Shown: positions 10,007 through 20,140 of the stretch, in pieces
Layout: each line of letters opens with the position of its first letter
Position numbering within the stretch: position 1 is the first letter of the stretch
Origin: Acinetobacter corruptisaponis
GTDB lineage: Bacteria; Pseudomonadota; Gammaproteobacteria; Pseudomonadales; Moraxellaceae
Assembly: GCF_030053775.1 (NCBI RefSeq)
Contig: NZ_CP125669.1
Location: 3,157,962-3,221,961 of the forward strand
Direction: 5' to 3'
DNA length: 64,000 bases
Notes under the pieces: generated by a model
The model's database searches: none
What the model saw: the letters and a program-made list of their open reading frames with translations, nothing else
Told to the model about the DNA's origin: nothing
Made by a program: the position numbers and the translations under genes

Positions 10007-10720
10007 TTGTCGAAGAAGATTTTGCTCATTACTGGATGGGGCGGTGGGGCTGAACTTTTAAAACCTTTACATGAAGCTTTAGAACAGCAAGGACATTCAG
10101 TTGAGCGAATTAATATTTTTAATGCTTTGGATAATGAAGTGTTAGGACAACAAGTTGAGTTTGCACGTAACTTTGATGTGATTGCTGGATGGTCTCTTGG
10201 TGGGCAACTGGCAACCTTACTGGTTGATCAAATCCAACAACAATATGCTGAACAGAAAGCTTTAATCACTTTAGCCTCAAATCCATGTTTTGTTGCTCAG
10301 CCAGATTGGACGACTGCAATGCCAGTTGAAACTTTCTTTGCATTTAGACAGTCATTTGAACAGGATGCGATTATCACCTTAAAACGTTTTGGCTTATTGG
10401 TCTGTCAAGGAGCAAGTTCTGCGAAAAAAGATTTTTTGGCAATGCAGAAATTGATTCGTCCGCAACCGATTGCATTATTGAAACAAGGTTTACAACTACT
10501 TGAACAGTTGAATTTGGTTAGTATGTATAAAAATTATCAAGGTCATCAATTGCATGTCTTTGCAGCGTTTGATGCACTTGTTCCTTACCAAGTTGTGCAA
10601 AATATTGAGAATTTAGCTGCGAAGAATCTATTGGTTGTTTTTATTGATGAAGCTTCGCATGGTTTTCCGTGCTTTATGGTTGAGCAGACTGTGCAAATAA
10701 TTGAAGATTTTATTCAATAG
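10007..10720 (+). CDS. bioH: Alpha/beta hydrolase, probable BioH-type pimeloyl-ACP methyl ester esterase
   Basis: BioH removes the methyl group from pimeloyl-ACP methyl ester, ending the BioC-started chain and releasing the biotin precursor. The protein has the oxyanion-hole region GWGGG near its N-terminus, the nucleophile elbow GWSLGG, an aspartate in FDALVPY and a histidine in ASHGFP, completing a Ser-Asp-His triad. I choose the TTG at 10007, which has an AAAGG site seven bases upstream and gives 237 aa. An earlier in-frame TTG at 9983 lacks such a site. The bioAFCD genes follow after about 320 bp in the same direction, supporting the role, though the gap implies a separate transcript. Other small esterases remain possible. 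Confidence 0.75.
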   Translation: MSKKILLITGWGGGAELLKPLHEALEQQGHSVERINIFNALDNEVLGQQVEFARNFDVIAGWSLGGQLATLLVDQIQQQYAEQKALITLASNPCFVAQPDWTTAMPVETFFAFRQSFEQDAIITLKRFGLLVCQGASSAKKDFLAMQKLIRPQPIALLKQGLQLLEQLNLVSMYKNYQGHQLHVFAAFDALVPYQVVQNIENLAAKNLLVVFIDEASHGFPCFMVEQTVQIIEDFIQ

Positions 10721-10840
10721 AGGGTTTAATCTTGCTTGAATTGAAAGTTCTCGCAATATATTTTAGATTTTGACAAGTTTAAGATTAACAGCTACTGAGA
10801 TTTATTGAACGTTCTTATCACTATTGAAATTTACTTTTAA

Positions 10841-10950
10841 TATTCGCTATCGTGGAGGCGACATGGATGTCGCCGTTAGGCTGTGGCATCAAGGATGTGC
10901 CATCAGCCTAACAAAAGATTTTTGCTTACTTTTTATCTTTAAAAAGTAAG
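10841..10950 (-). repeat. Dispersed structured repeat, copy 1 (reverse orientation)
   Basis: This ~110-bp element in the bioH-bioA gap matches, in reverse orientation, two further copies at about 14951-15080 and 19652-19765. It holds three hairpins: CTTACTTTTT/AAAAAGTAAG (10925-10950), an extended stem GTTAGGCTG/CAGCCTAAC with an inner TGGCA/TGCCA helix, and GGCGACAT/ATGTCGCC. The right-hand flank (10951-10990) also resembles 19981-20020. Nothing else is visible in the 320-bp gap apart from the bioA ribosome site. Confidence 0.75.
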
Positions 10951-11040
10951 TCCAGCTGAAAGCTTATCCTGAAATTGGGTGAGTACTCGAAATGACACTG
11001 TACAGCACATCATTAAATATTGAATTTACAGAGGTAAAGG

Positions 11041-12336
11041 ATGACAGACCCATTTGATTTACAACATATATGGCATCCCTATACTTCGATGTTGAATCCA
11101 CTGCCAACTTTTAAAGTCAAACGTGCCTACGGTGCAACGATTGAATTAGAAGATGGGCGAACTTTGCTTGATGGCATGTCGTCATGGTGGTGTGCAATTC
11201 ATGGCTATAACCATCCTGAACTTAACCAAGCGGTTTCAGATCAATTACAGAAAATGGCGCATATCATGTTTGGTGGTCTGACCCACGAACCTGCGATTGA
11301 ATTAGGCAAATTATTATTAAAAATTACGCCGCCGAGTTTAGATAAGATTTTCTACGCAGACTCAGGTTCAGTTGCAGTAGAAGTGGCCTTAAAAATGGCA
11401 GTTCAATATTGGGCTGCGTTGAATCAACCCGCGAAAACTAACTTTATTACCACCCGTTCTGGCTATCATGGCGATACCTGGAATGCGATGTCGGTGTGTG
11501 ATCCAGTCACAGGAATGCATCAGATTTTTGGTAGTAGTTTACCGAATCGAATTTTTGTGCCAGCCCCACAGAGCCTCTTTGATGGTGAATGGAATCCACA
11601 AGATATTCAAGAATTAAAACAACAAATTGAACAGCATCACCAAACCATTGCTGCACTGATTATTGAACCAATTGTACAAGGTGCAGGCGGCATGCGTTTT
11701 TATCATCCCGAATACTTGAGCCAAGCCAAAGCCTTGTGTGAGCAATACAATTTATTGCTGATCTTTGATGAGATTGCCACGGGTTTTGGACGTACAGGCA
11801 AAATGTTTGCATGGGAACATGCGCAGGTCGAACCCGATATCATGTGTATTGGTAAGGGCTTAACAGGTGGTTATATGACGCTATCTGCGACCTTAACCAC
11901 TAAGCAAGTGGCTGAAACCATTAGTCGAGGTGAAGCGGGTGTATTTATGCATGGTCCAACCTTTATGGCGAATCCGCTGGCCTGTGCAGTTGCATTAAAA
12001 AGTACGCAATTATTGGTGGAGCAGGATTGGCAAGCCAATATTCAACGGATTGAAAAAATTCTTGCTGAACAATTAACGGATTTAGCTCAGCTCGATCACG
12101 TTGCTGATGTACGGGTATTAGGTGCGATAGGTGTGGTTGAATTAACCAGCAATGTTGATCTGAAAACCTTACAGCAACAGTTTGTTGAACGGGGGATTTG
12201 GGTACGACCATTTGGAAAATTGGTCTACGTGATGCCGCCGTATGTGATTAGCGATGATGAACTTCATTATTTATTAGCACAGATGAGTGAAGTGGTGAAA
12301 AATATGCAAGGAGCAAATAGCAATGTCCTTGCTTGA
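11041..12336 (+). CDS. bioA: Adenosylmethionine-8-amino-7-oxononanoate aminotransferase
   Basis: BioA is the PLP-dependent transaminase that converts KAPA to DAPA in biotin synthesis, using S-adenosylmethionine as amino donor. At 431 aa it has normal length. The N-terminal IWHPYTSM motif, the [10 protein letters not shown] segment, the [11 protein letters not shown] motif and the PLP lysine in [11 protein letters not shown] are all as expected. A GAGG site precedes the ATG. It overlaps the start of bioF by 14 bp, so the two are translationally coupled. This is the first gene of the bioAFCD operon. Confidence 0.96.
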   Translation: MTDPFDLQHIWHPYTSMLNPLPTFKVKRAYGATIELEDGRTLLDGMSSWWCAIHGYNHPELNQAVSDQLQKMAHIMFGGLTHEPAIELGKLLLKITPPSLDKIFYADSGSVAVEVALKMAVQYWAALNQPAKTNFITTRSGYHGDTWNAMSVCDPVTGMHQIFGSSLPNRIFVPAPQSLFDGEWNPQDIQELKQQIEQHHQTIAALIIEPIVQGAGGMRFYHPEYLSQAKALCEQYNLLLIFDEIATGFGRTGKMFAWEHAQVEPDIMCIGKGLTGGYMTLSATLTTKQVAETISRGEAGVFMHGPTFMANPLACAVALKSTQLLVEQDWQANIQRIEKILAEQLTDLAQLDHVADVRVLGAIGVVELTSNVDLKTLQQQFVERGIWVRPFGKLVYVMPPYVISDDELHYLLAQMSEVVKNMQGANSNVLA

Positions 12337-13477
12337 TCATTATGCCGAGCAGCTTGAGCAACTCAAGCAACACGGTAATTTCCGTCAATTTACTTCAAAT
12401 CAACAGCATAGTCGCTTTATCACCATTCATGACAGAACCATGTTGAATCTGGCATCCAATGATTATTTAGGTTTGGCCGCTGATTTGCGCTTAAGAGAAG
12501 AATTTCTTGATACGCTGAAAATCGAACGAGCACTCTTTAGTTCATCTTCTTCACGCTTGCTCACGGGTAATTTTGCAGAATATGAACAATTTGAAAATAG
12601 CCTAAGCAAAGCTTTTGGCCGTGCGGCCTTACTTTTTAATAGCGGCTATCACATGAATATCGGTATTTTGCCAGCCTTAGCTGACAGTAAAACCGTGATT
12701 CTGGCTGATAAATTGGTACATGCCAGTATGATTGATGGCATTCGACTTTCGACTGCTCAATATGTACGTTATCGTCATAATGATTTGCAGCATCTGGAAC
12801 AGTTATTGCAAAAGTATCACCAAGATGAGCAAGTTGAACGCATTATTGTGGTGACTGAAAGTATTTTTAGTATGGATGGCGACGAGACGGATTTAGCTGC
12901 ATTGGCGCAGTTAAAACAGCGTTATGTCAAAACCATGTTGTATGTCGATGAAGCACATGCGATTGGCGTCAGGGGGGAGCAAGGTCTGGGCTGTGCTGAA
13001 CAATATGGCGTATTGGATCAGATTGACTTCTTGGTGGGTACCTTTGGCAAAGCAATTGCCTCGGTAGGCGGCTATATCATTTGTGATTCAATCATTCGTG
13101 ATTATCTGATCAATAAAATGCGCCCGCTGATTTTTAGTACGGCATTGCCACCCATTTCGATCGCTTGGGCAGATTTTATTTTTAATAAAGTGTTGAGCAT
13201 ACAGCAACACCGTCAGCACTTGGCTGAGATCAGTCAGTATTTACAACAAGCAGTGCTTGCAAAAGGTTTTTCAAGCCCATCGAGCAGTCATATCATTCCG
13301 ATTATTGTCGGAGAAAGCCAAGCGGCGATTGAAAAAGCTCGTTATATACAAGAAAAGGGCTTTTATGCCATGCCCGTCCGTCCACCGACTGTGCCGCAAA
13401 ATAGTTCACGGCTACGCATTTCACTCACCGCTTTGGTGCAAAAAAACGAATTGGAACAACTGGTGGAGTGCTTGTGA
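12323..13477 (+). CDS. bioF: 8-amino-7-oxononanoate synthase
   Basis: BioF is a PLP enzyme of the alpha-oxoamine synthase family that condenses pimeloyl-ACP with L-alanine to give KAPA. The 384-aa protein shows the N-terminal [11 protein letters not shown] motif, GSGSSRLL-like [11 protein letters not shown], the DEAHAIGV motif that holds the cofactor ring, and the PLP lysine in [13 protein letters not shown]. It overlaps bioA upstream and its TGA overlaps the GTG start of bioC. Confidence 0.96.
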   Translation: MSLLDHYAEQLEQLKQHGNFRQFTSNQQHSRFITIHDRTMLNLASNDYLGLAADLRLREEFLDTLKIERALFSSSSSRLLTGNFAEYEQFENSLSKAFGRAALLFNSGYHMNIGILPALADSKTVILADKLVHASMIDGIRLSTAQYVRYRHNDLQHLEQLLQKYHQDEQVERIIVVTESIFSMDGDETDLAALAQLKQRYVKTMLYVDEAHAIGVRGEQGLGCAEQYGVLDQIDFLVGTFGKAIASVGGYIICDSIIRDYLINKMRPLIFSTALPPISIAWADFIFNKVLSIQQHRQHLAEISQYLQQAVLAKGFSSPSSSHIIPIIVGESQAAIEKARYIQEKGFYAMPVRPPTVPQNSSRLRISLTALVQKNELEQLVECL

Positions 13478-14226
13478 GCATCAATAAAGCACTGGTTGCC
13501 CAACGTTTTGCCAAAGCAGGGCAAAGCTATGTTGAGCATGCTGTGGTACAGAAACAGATTAGTACGCAGTTATTTGAATATCTTAAAATCTATTGTCCTC
13601 AATCTTTGCCATCAGTCCTTGAGATTGGCTGTGGTTCAGGCAACTTAACCCATTTATGTGAGTCCTATTTTCAGGTTGAGCAACTGTTTTTAAATGACTT
13701 ATATGCAGATGTGGATCAGCACTTCCCTGATTTTGAGAACGTCAATTGGTTGATCGGTGATATTGAACAGCTGAATTTACCGCAGTCCTTGGATGCAGTG
13801 ATTTCCAGTTCGGCATTACAGTGGATGATTGATTTACCTGCTTTATTACAACGGATTCATTCTGCGTTAAAACCGAATGCCTATTTTTGTTTTTCTAGCT
13901 TTGGTCCTGACAATTTGAACGAAATTAAGCAGTTAACAGGACAAGGTTTAAATTATGTCGATTTGGATACTTTGCAACAGCAGCTTGAACAACAAAGCTT
14001 TGAAGTACTCTTCATGCACCAAGATCATAAGCAGCGTTATTTTGATCATCCAAAATCGGTATTGCAGCATTTAAAAGCCACAGGCGTGACCGCAACAGCT
14101 CAATCGCATCGCTGGACTAAGCAATCTTTACAGCAATTTTATTCAGATTATCAACAGTTCTATGATGAGCAGGGTTTTTGTCTGACTTATCATCCGATTT
14201 ATGTGATTGCACGGAGAACAGCATGA
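13474..14226 (+). CDS. bioC: Malonyl-ACP O-methyltransferase
   Basis: BioC methylates the free carboxyl of malonyl-ACP with SAM so the fatty acid pathway can build pimeloyl-ACP methyl ester. The SAM-binding motif [12 protein letters not shown] and the following acidic LFLNDLY strand are clear. [13 protein letters not shown] near the start is a family hallmark. I take the GTG at 13474, which overlaps the bioF stop (GTGA) and has a GGAG site six bases upstream, giving 250 aa. It is the third gene of the bio operon and overlaps bioD by an ATGA. Confidence 0.95.
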   Translation: MSINKALVAQRFAKAGQSYVEHAVVQKQISTQLFEYLKIYCPQSLPSVLEIGCGSGNLTHLCESYFQVEQLFLNDLYADVDQHFPDFENVNWLIGDIEQLNLPQSLDAVISSSALQWMIDLPALLQRIHSALKPNAYFCFSSFGPDNLNEIKQLTGQGLNYVDLDTLQQQLEQQSFEVLFMHQDHKQRYFDHPKSVLQHLKATGVTATAQSHRWTKQSLQQFYSDYQQFYDEQGFCLTYHPIYVIARRTA

Positions 14227-14873
14227 GTGCAGCAATTTATTTTGTCAGTGGTATTGATACTGAGATTGGTAAAACTTATGCCACAGGCTATCTCGCCAAG
14301 CTTTGGACAGAACAGGGGCAGCGCGTTATTACCCAGAAGTTGGTGCAAACGGGTAATGTCGAGATCTCGGAAGATATCGAAAAACATCGTGAAATTATGG
14401 GCAGTGGCTGGTTTCAGGAAGACCATGAAAAGCTGACCATGCCTGAAATTTTTACGTATCCAGCCTCGCCCCATTTAGCGACACGTTTGGACGGGCGAGA
14501 TTTAGATTTTGCTAGGATTGAAGCTGCGACTAAAGAACTTGCCCAGCGTTTTGATGTGGTACTTTTGGAAGGTGCTGGCGGTTTGATGGTGCCTTTAACC
14601 ACAGAGTTGTTGACCATTGATTATATTGTGCAGCATCAATTTCCTGTGATTTTGGTGACTTCTGGGCGTTTAGGAAGTATTAATCATACTTTGTTGAGTT
14701 TAGAGGCTTTAAAGCAGCGTGGTTTGAGTTTGCATGCTTTGGTGTATAACTTAAAGGATGAGTCGAAAGATCCGATTATTTCAAAAGATACGGCTGATTA
14801 TCTAAAAGCTTATTTGGCAAAGCATTTTCCTGATGCTCAATGGATTGAATTGGAAAAGTTTTATTTTAAATGA
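14223..14873 (+). CDS. bioD: Dethiobiotin synthetase
   Basis: BioD uses ATP and CO2 to close the ureido ring of dethiobiotin. The P-loop appears as [13 protein letters not shown], with KLVQTG and [11 protein letters not shown] matching the conserved substrate and magnesium sites. I choose the ATG at 14223, which overlaps the bioC stop as ATGA and gives 216 aa. An earlier in-frame start would run well into bioC. It is the last gene of the operon; no bioB is in the window, so the final sulfur-insertion step is encoded elsewhere. Confidence 0.95.
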   Translation: MSAAIYFVSGIDTEIGKTYATGYLAKLWTEQGQRVITQKLVQTGNVEISEDIEKHREIMGSGWFQEDHEKLTMPEIFTYPASPHLATRLDGRDLDFARIEAATKELAQRFDVVLLEGAGGLMVPLTTELLTIDYIVQHQFPVILVTSGRLGSINHTLLSLEALKQRGLSLHALVYNLKDESKDPIISKDTADYLKAYLAKHFPDAQWIELEKFYFK

Positions 14874-14950
14874 ATCCATTAAATTTAGAATCTTATTCAA
14901 TAGGGGGAGTCGCAGTGTCTTCCCGATTTTTTCTAATTAAGGCCACATTA

Positions 14951-15080
14951 TCTTACTTTTCAGGGATGATGAGCTGTGACTGAAACAGCGCAAGACAAAA
15001 ATCCTTTGTAGGGCTGACGGTATATCCTTATACCGCAGCCCTACGGGCGGCATCCATGCCGCCATCGCGATAGCTAATGG
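14951..15080 (+). repeat. Dispersed structured repeat, copy 2
   Basis: Located between bioD and the next gene. The leading hairpin (CTTACTTTTC...) is disrupted by a replaced segment, but the long stem GTAGGGCTG (15008-15016) / CAGCCCTAC (15036-15044), its inner GGTATA/TATACC helix and the GGCGGCAT/ATGCCGCC hairpin (15046-15063) are intact. Base changes in the stems relative to copies 1 and 3 are compensated on the other side. Confidence 0.75.
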
Positions 15081-15118
15081 ATTTTAGAAGCCATTTAACA
15101 AATTTAAGGTGAATAACA

Positions 15119-15784
15119 ATGAATAAAAATAATTTTATATGTGTGGCTCTATGCCTATCAGCCCTAATCTCGCCAGCTTATGCTGCTGCCCCACCCGCTG
15201 AAACGATTGTAAATTGGATTACCAATCTAAATGACTCAAATGCTAATCCACCCAAAGCGATTCTGATTGATCATACTGAAAAAGTGAAATTGGTTTCAGG
15301 TGAAGAAGCTTATCTATCGGGTGTAAGTTTTGAGAATGCAGGACGTAATTTTTGGGCTGGTTATGTACTGACTCGCCCAAAGTTAAAACAAGCTAAAATC
15401 TTAAAAGAATTTGGTGGTCAATCCAATACATTTAAAATTCACTCAACGGTTTATAAAGGCAAGCCTGTTGATCTGGTTGAAATTGAAAGTGCTGGTTCAG
15501 GACAGGGAACGGTTGAATCGAGCAAAAGTCTGGTGTATCTGAGTCAATGGAATACTAGGTTGATTACAGAAGTACAGGAATCCTCTTATGCAGGACGTTA
15601 CGATGAAAAATTGGATGCAGAAGATTGTCGTACAGGTTCAGATGATACAGGTTATTTAAATGTCATGTCTTATTCGCCTTATGTGGTGAAAACCACCGTA
15701 ACGGGAAATGCCTGTAATGACAAACCCAAAGGCTATAAGGTGAATAGCACCATCATCCCAATCGTGATCAATGAAATAAAATAA
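15119..15784 (+). CDS. Secreted protein of unknown function (221 aa)
   Basis: I do not recognise a family. The N-terminus is a textbook signal peptide (hydrophobic FICVALCLSALISPAYA followed by APP), so the protein is exported to the periplasm. The mature part is about 200 residues, polar, with two cysteines near residues 168 and 197 (DCRTGSD and GNACNDK) that could form a disulfide. There is no lipobox and no transmembrane segment. It stands alone between the biotin operon and the peptide transporter locus. Confidence 0.7.
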   Translation: MNKNNFICVALCLSALISPAYAAAPPAETIVNWITNLNDSNANPPKAILIDHTEKVKLVSGEEAYLSGVSFENAGRNFWAGYVLTRPKLKQAKILKEFGGQSNTFKIHSTVYKGKPVDLVEIESAGSGQGTVESSKSLVYLSQWNTRLITEVQESSYAGRYDEKLDAEDCRTGSDDTGYLNVMSYSPYVVKTTVTGNACNDKPKGYKVNSTIIPIVINEIK

Positions 15785-15945
15785 CAACTTATTTTGATAA
15801 AACAACATTCTATTTTAATCAAATGTTGAAAATATTAATTCATTGATTCTTTTGCAAAAATATAGAATGATGGAGTCCATAAAAGCAAATTCATCAATAC
15901 ACCTGAATACTGGCGAAAAGCTGGATATGGATTAAAAATCAGGAT

Positions 15946-17742
15946 ATGAGCATTACATTGAAGCCTCAATTTTTAAAGGTCGCCTTAATTGCGGTCATGA
16001 TTGCAGGGATGCCAGTCAGCCATGCAAAGAGTCCTGCCCAAGCTGACAAGGTGCTGAGGGTGGCGTTTCCTGCGCCTGATGATGGTTTTGATATGGTCAA
16101 AACCTCCAACTTTTATAGTGGCAATATTGCCGATGTGATTTTTGAAAGATTACTTCAATACGATTACTTGGCAAATCCAGTCAGGCTAGTGCCTGCAACA
16201 GCAGAAAGCCTGCCAGTGATCGAAAAAAATGGGCAGGTTTATACCTTTAAAATCAAGTCAGGCATTTACTTTACTGATGATCCTGCATTTAAAGGCAAGC
16301 GTAGAGAGTTGGTTGCTGAAGACTATGTCTATGCGGTCAAGCGTATTCTCGACCCCAAAAATCATGCACCGTCTTTTTCCTTTATTGATAATAAATTGCT
16401 TGGTGCAAATGCGCTGGTTGAGCAAGCCAACAAGACGGGAAAATTTGATTACGATGCACCGATTGAGGGAGTAAAGGCGCTTGACAAATACACCATTCAA
16501 TTTACTCTAACCCAGCCTGATTATAATTTTCCCTATATTCTTGCCTATAGCACCTTTGGCGCAACGGCTCGGGAAGTGGTTGAATACTATAAAGATCGTA
16601 TCGGGATGCATCCTGTTGGCACAGGGCCTTATATGCTGGGTAAATATGTGCCTCGCAGTAAAATTGAGATGGTCGCCAATCCTGATTATCGTGGTTTTAC
16701 ATGGAATTTTAAATCCACAGGCACGGCTTGGGATAATCAACTGGTCAAGCAAATGAGTGGTAAACACATGCCACAAATTGGCAGAGTGACCGTCAGCATT
16801 ATTGAAGAAGAACAATCACGCTGGCTGGCATTTCAGTCCAGACAACTTGATTTTGATAGCTTAACGGCCAATGCCATTGCCAAAGCCTTAGATCAAAACA
16901 ATCAACTGAATGCGGAGATGCAGAAAAAGGGCATTCGCCTATATGCCAATAAGGAAGCAGAAGTCACCTACACCATGTTTAACATGCGTGATCCTGTGGT
17001 CGGTGGCAGTAGTCTGGATAAAATTGCGTTAAGACGAGCGATTGCCATGTCATTGAATATGAATGAGTATATTCGTATTCTTCGTAAGGGGCAGGCGGTT
17101 AAGGCAGAAATGCTGGTACCTGCTGGCGTGAATGGTCATAACCCGAATTATCGCAGTAGCATTGGTTATAACCCTGTCTTGGCGAATAAATTACTGGATC
17201 ATTTTGGCTATAAAAAGGCGGCAGATGGTTATCGCACTTTTCCAAATGGCAAGCCTTTAACCCTCAAAATCAATACCGAAAGTAGTTCGTCTTCTGTGAT
17301 TTATTCAGAACTGTGGAAAAAGGGGCTGGATGCGATTGGCATTCGGGTAGATTTTAAGGTCAGTAATTTTGCCGATAACCTCAAGGCCGCTTTTCAATGT
17401 CAATATATGATGTGGGGCGGTGCGTGGCATGCCGATTATCCAGAGGGAGAGAATTTTGTTCAACTGCTTTATGGGGCGAATGTTGGTCGAGGCAATTTAT
17501 CCTGTTATCAATCCGCAGCCTATGATGCACTCTATCAACAAGCCATGCAGCAACCGCCTGATCAACGTATACCTTTTTATGAAAAAATGAGCCGACAAAT
17601 TGAAGCGGATAATCCGTGGGTGCTACAGGATACCCGTATCCGTAACTGGGTCATTCAGCCTGAAATTCAGGGCTTTAAGGCACATCCGATTATGAATACC
17701 AATTGGCAATATCTGGATATTGTTCCAACACAAAAGAAATAA
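15946..17742 (+). CDS. ABC transporter periplasmic binding protein, peptide type (SBP family 5), paralog 1
   Basis: A 598-aa exported solute-binding protein of the DppA/OppA/YejA class. The signal peptide ends at VSHAKS. Characteristic motifs are the N-terminal LRVAFPAPDDGFD, YTFKIKSGIYFTDDP, VGTGPYMLGKY and the C-terminal WGGAWHADYPEGENF. The mature protein should deliver oligopeptides to the permeases encoded downstream. It is followed 11 bp later by a paralog with the same architecture, which suggests a tandem duplication and a broadened substrate range. About 160 bp of AT-rich DNA precede it and should contain the promoter. Confidence 0.88.
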   Translation: MSITLKPQFLKVALIAVMIAGMPVSHAKSPAQADKVLRVAFPAPDDGFDMVKTSNFYSGNIADVIFERLLQYDYLANPVRLVPATAESLPVIEKNGQVYTFKIKSGIYFTDDPAFKGKRRELVAEDYVYAVKRILDPKNHAPSFSFIDNKLLGANALVEQANKTGKFDYDAPIEGVKALDKYTIQFTLTQPDYNFPYILAYSTFGATAREVVEYYKDRIGMHPVGTGPYMLGKYVPRSKIEMVANPDYRGFTWNFKSTGTAWDNQLVKQMSGKHMPQIGRVTVSIIEEEQSRWLAFQSRQLDFDSLTANAIAKALDQNNQLNAEMQKKGIRLYANKEAEVTYTMFNMRDPVVGGSSLDKIALRRAIAMSLNMNEYIRILRKGQAVKAEMLVPAGVNGHNPNYRSSIGYNPVLANKLLDHFGYKKAADGYRTFPNGKPLTLKINTESSSSSVIYSELWKKGLDAIGIRVDFKVSNFADNLKAAFQCQYMMWGGAWHADYPEGENFVQLLYGANVGRGNLSCYQSAAYDALYQQAMQQPPDQRIPFYEKMSRQIEADNPWVLQDTRIRNWVIQPEIQGFKAHPIMNTNWQYLDIVPTQKK

Positions 17743-17753
17743 TGTGAACACGT

Positions 17754-19565
17754 ATGAAGCAGAATTTTAAACTTTCATTGCAGCAGTATGGGATGGCGGT
17801 TTTGCTTGGCACAATGTCGATTGGCATAAGCAATGGGACAATGGCAAAAAGTCCAGCCGATCCAAACAAGGTGCTGCGCTATGCCTTTCCTGTGGCGGAA
17901 ACGGGTTTTGATCCTGCCGCAGTTCAGGATTTGTATTCAGCGCATGTACTGTATTCCATTTTTGATACCTTATATACCTATGATTATCTGGCTTCACCTG
18001 CCAAGCTGATTCCCAATGCTGCGGCTGCCTTGCCAGAAGTCAGTGCGGATGGCTTGACTTATACTATCCGTCTTAAAAAAGGGATTTATTTTTCTCCAGA
18101 CCCTGTGTTTAAGGGGAAGCCACGAGAACTCACAGCAGCAGATTATGCTTATTCCTTTAAGCGTTTGCTTGATCCGCAACTGCATTCACCAAGTAGTTGG
18201 CTGTTTGAGGGACGCATCGCAGGAATGGACAGTGCCATTCAGCAAGCGAATAAAACGGGGAAGTTTAATTACGATCAACCGATTGCAGGCTTGCAAACGC
18301 CTGACCGTTATACGCTGGTGATTCGCCTGACTGAACCAAATCATAATTTTCCGATGTTGCTGGCACACCAGCCAACAGGGGCAGTGGCGCGTGAAGTGAT
18401 TGAACATTATCGGGACAAGGCTGGTTTTGTCATGGGGCATCCGATTGGCACAGGACCTTATTTATTGGCTCGCTGGATACCCGCTTCACGAATTATTTTA
18501 AAAGCCAATCCTGACTATCGTGGCTTTGTCTGGGATTTTAAAGCCAGCAATCCTGAAGATCAGAAAATTGTCCAGCAGATGCAAGGCAAAAAAATGCCAC
18601 AGATTGGTGTGGTGAATATTCAGGTGATTGAGGAAGCACAGTCGGGTTGGTTATCTTTTCAAAAAGACGGGCTGGATTTATTGACCTTAACAGGAGATTT
18701 GCCTGCTCAGGCACTCAAAGATGGTAAGTTAAAACCTGAATTTGAGCAGAAAGGCATTCAGCTTTCCCGTATTTCTGATCCCTCGATTGATTATTTATAC
18801 TGGAATATGCAAAACCCTGTAGTGGGTGGATTGAGTAAGGAAAAAATTGCCTTACGCCGTGCAATGGCAATGGCGCATTCACCTGAAAAAGACATTCAGA
18901 TTTTAATGAAAGGGGATGCCAAGCGTTTGCAGTTCCCCATTCCTTATGGCGTTGCAGGGCATGATCCAAACTATAAGGGTAGTGTTCCTTATTCGGTGAA
19001 AGCTGCCAATTTGTTGCTGGATCGTTATCATTATAAAGTTGGGGCGGATGGCTGGCGTACTTTACCGAATGGCAAGCCTTTGCTGATTGAGTTTATGCCA
19101 TCCAGTAATAGCGCACGTAGTATGCAAATGGCTGAATTATTAAAGAAAAATTTAGCCAGCATTAAAGTGAATATGGTCTCCAAACCTGTGCCATTTGCTG
19201 AGGGTTTAAAAGCAGAAAAGCAGTGTAAAACCATGTTCAAGGGTTCTGCATGGATTGCGGATTATCCTGATGGCGATAATTTTATGCAGTTGTTTTATGG
19301 CAAAAATGTTAATGCCACCAATAATTCCTGTTTTAAGTTAGCTGAGTATGACCGTTTATATGAGCGGACATTAAAATTGTCAGATGGGCCTGAACGGGAT
19401 CAGTTATATCGGAAGATGGCACGCTTGCTGGAGTTTTATTCTCCTGTACAAATGATTTCGAGTCGTTATCGTAATGTCTTGGCTCAGCCGCGTGTGATTG
19501 GCTATAAAAAGCATCCGATTTTGCCTGCGGAATGGATGTATATTGATATTGAGGAAAGGAAATAA
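17754..19565 (+). CDS. ABC transporter periplasmic binding protein, peptide type (SBP family 5), paralog 2
   Basis: A 603-aa paralog of the preceding gene, sharing motifs throughout (LRYAFPVAETGFDPA, YTIRLKKGIYFSPDP, IGTGPYLLARW, GSAWIADYPDGDNF). A signal peptide (ending at NGTMAKS) directs export. The spacing of 11 bp shows co-transcription with paralog 1. The binding pocket regions differ between the two, so they probably capture different peptides for a single membrane complex. The gene is separated from the rest of the transporter operon by about 575 bp carrying repeats. Confidence 0.88.
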   Translation: MKQNFKLSLQQYGMAVLLGTMSIGISNGTMAKSPADPNKVLRYAFPVAETGFDPAAVQDLYSAHVLYSIFDTLYTYDYLASPAKLIPNAAAALPEVSADGLTYTIRLKKGIYFSPDPVFKGKPRELTAADYAYSFKRLLDPQLHSPSSWLFEGRIAGMDSAIQQANKTGKFNYDQPIAGLQTPDRYTLVIRLTEPNHNFPMLLAHQPTGAVAREVIEHYRDKAGFVMGHPIGTGPYLLARWIPASRIILKANPDYRGFVWDFKASNPEDQKIVQQMQGKKMPQIGVVNIQVIEEAQSGWLSFQKDGLDLLTLTGDLPAQALKDGKLKPEFEQKGIQLSRISDPSIDYLYWNMQNPVVGGLSKEKIALRRAMAMAHSPEKDIQILMKGDAKRLQFPIPYGVAGHDPNYKGSVPYSVKAANLLLDRYHYKVGADGWRTLPNGKPLLIEFMPSSNSARSMQMAELLKKNLASIKVNMVSKPVPFAEGLKAEKQCKTMFKGSAWIADYPDGDNFMQLFYGKNVNATNNSCFKLAEYDRLYERTLKLSDGPERDQLYRKMARLLEFYSPVQMISSRYRNVLAQPRVIGYKKHPILPAEWMYIDIEERK

Positions 19566-19651
19566 TACTAACTTTTGTAAAGACATTATCATCACAACAT
19601 GGCACAGCCATAAATGTTGTGTAAAGTTTTTATTTTTCGCATAGGCAATAC

Positions 19652-19765
19652 CTTACTTTTCAGGGATGAAAAGTAAGCAAAAATCCTTTGTCGGACTGAC
19701 AGTACGTCCCTGTTACCGCAGTCCGACGGGGCGGCATCCATGCCGCCTAGCACGATAGTAAATAA
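19652..19765 (+). repeat. Dispersed structured repeat, copy 3
   Basis: The most complete copy. Hairpins are CTTACTTTTC/GAAAAGTAAG (19652-19677), GTCGGACTG (19690-19698)/CAGTCCGAC (19719-19727), and GGCGGCAT/ATGCCGCC (19730-19747). The first hairpin could end transcription of the binding-protein genes. Confidence 0.78.
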
Positions 19766-19847
19766 TGGGGGTTGAGGCTATTAGGCAAGATTTGGATAAG
19801 ATGGGCTTTTAATATAGGAATAATCGTAATATTTGATACTCGGAAAC

Positions 19848-19944
19848 GTCATCCGCAATTGTCCGAGACAGGATTTCATTTGTAGGATGTTATTTCTGCG
19901 ATAGATTAGAAACTCGATGGTATTGAACGAGTTTTGCGGATGAC
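19848..19944. repeat. MITE-like element with 11-bp inverted termini
   Basis: GTCATCCGCAA at 19848-19858 is perfectly repeated in inverse orientation as TTGCGGATGAC at 19934-19944. Between them is a second dyad (AACTCG ... CGAGTT). The 97-bp size and perfect ends resemble a non-autonomous miniature element, but no flanking target duplication is clear. Confidence 0.55.
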
Positions 19945-19949
19945 AATGG

Positions 19950-20035
19950 TTTTGCCTACTTTTCCCGAAAGAAAAGTAGGGCGAGCCGCAGGCTAATCCT
20001 GAAATAGGATGAGAACTTGGCAGGACTCCGCCAAG
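19950..20035. repeat. Partial repeat with two hairpins, related to the flank of copy 1
   Basis: A perfect 10-bp stem CCTACTTTTC/GAAAAGTAGG (19955-19980) is followed by a conserved tract (GGCTAATCCTGAAATAGGAT) that also follows copy 1 at 10951-10985, and then by a TTGGC/GCCAA hairpin. Together with 19652-19944 it fills the 575-bp gap before the peptidase gene. Confidence 0.6.
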
Positions 20036-20140
20036 ATAATTGTTTTTTCATAAATTCGTTAGCTGTATAGAACGAACTTAAATATAGATTTTGAAAGTAA
20101 GAATCTTTTGAAAATTAGTATTAAATTGAACAGAATTGAA

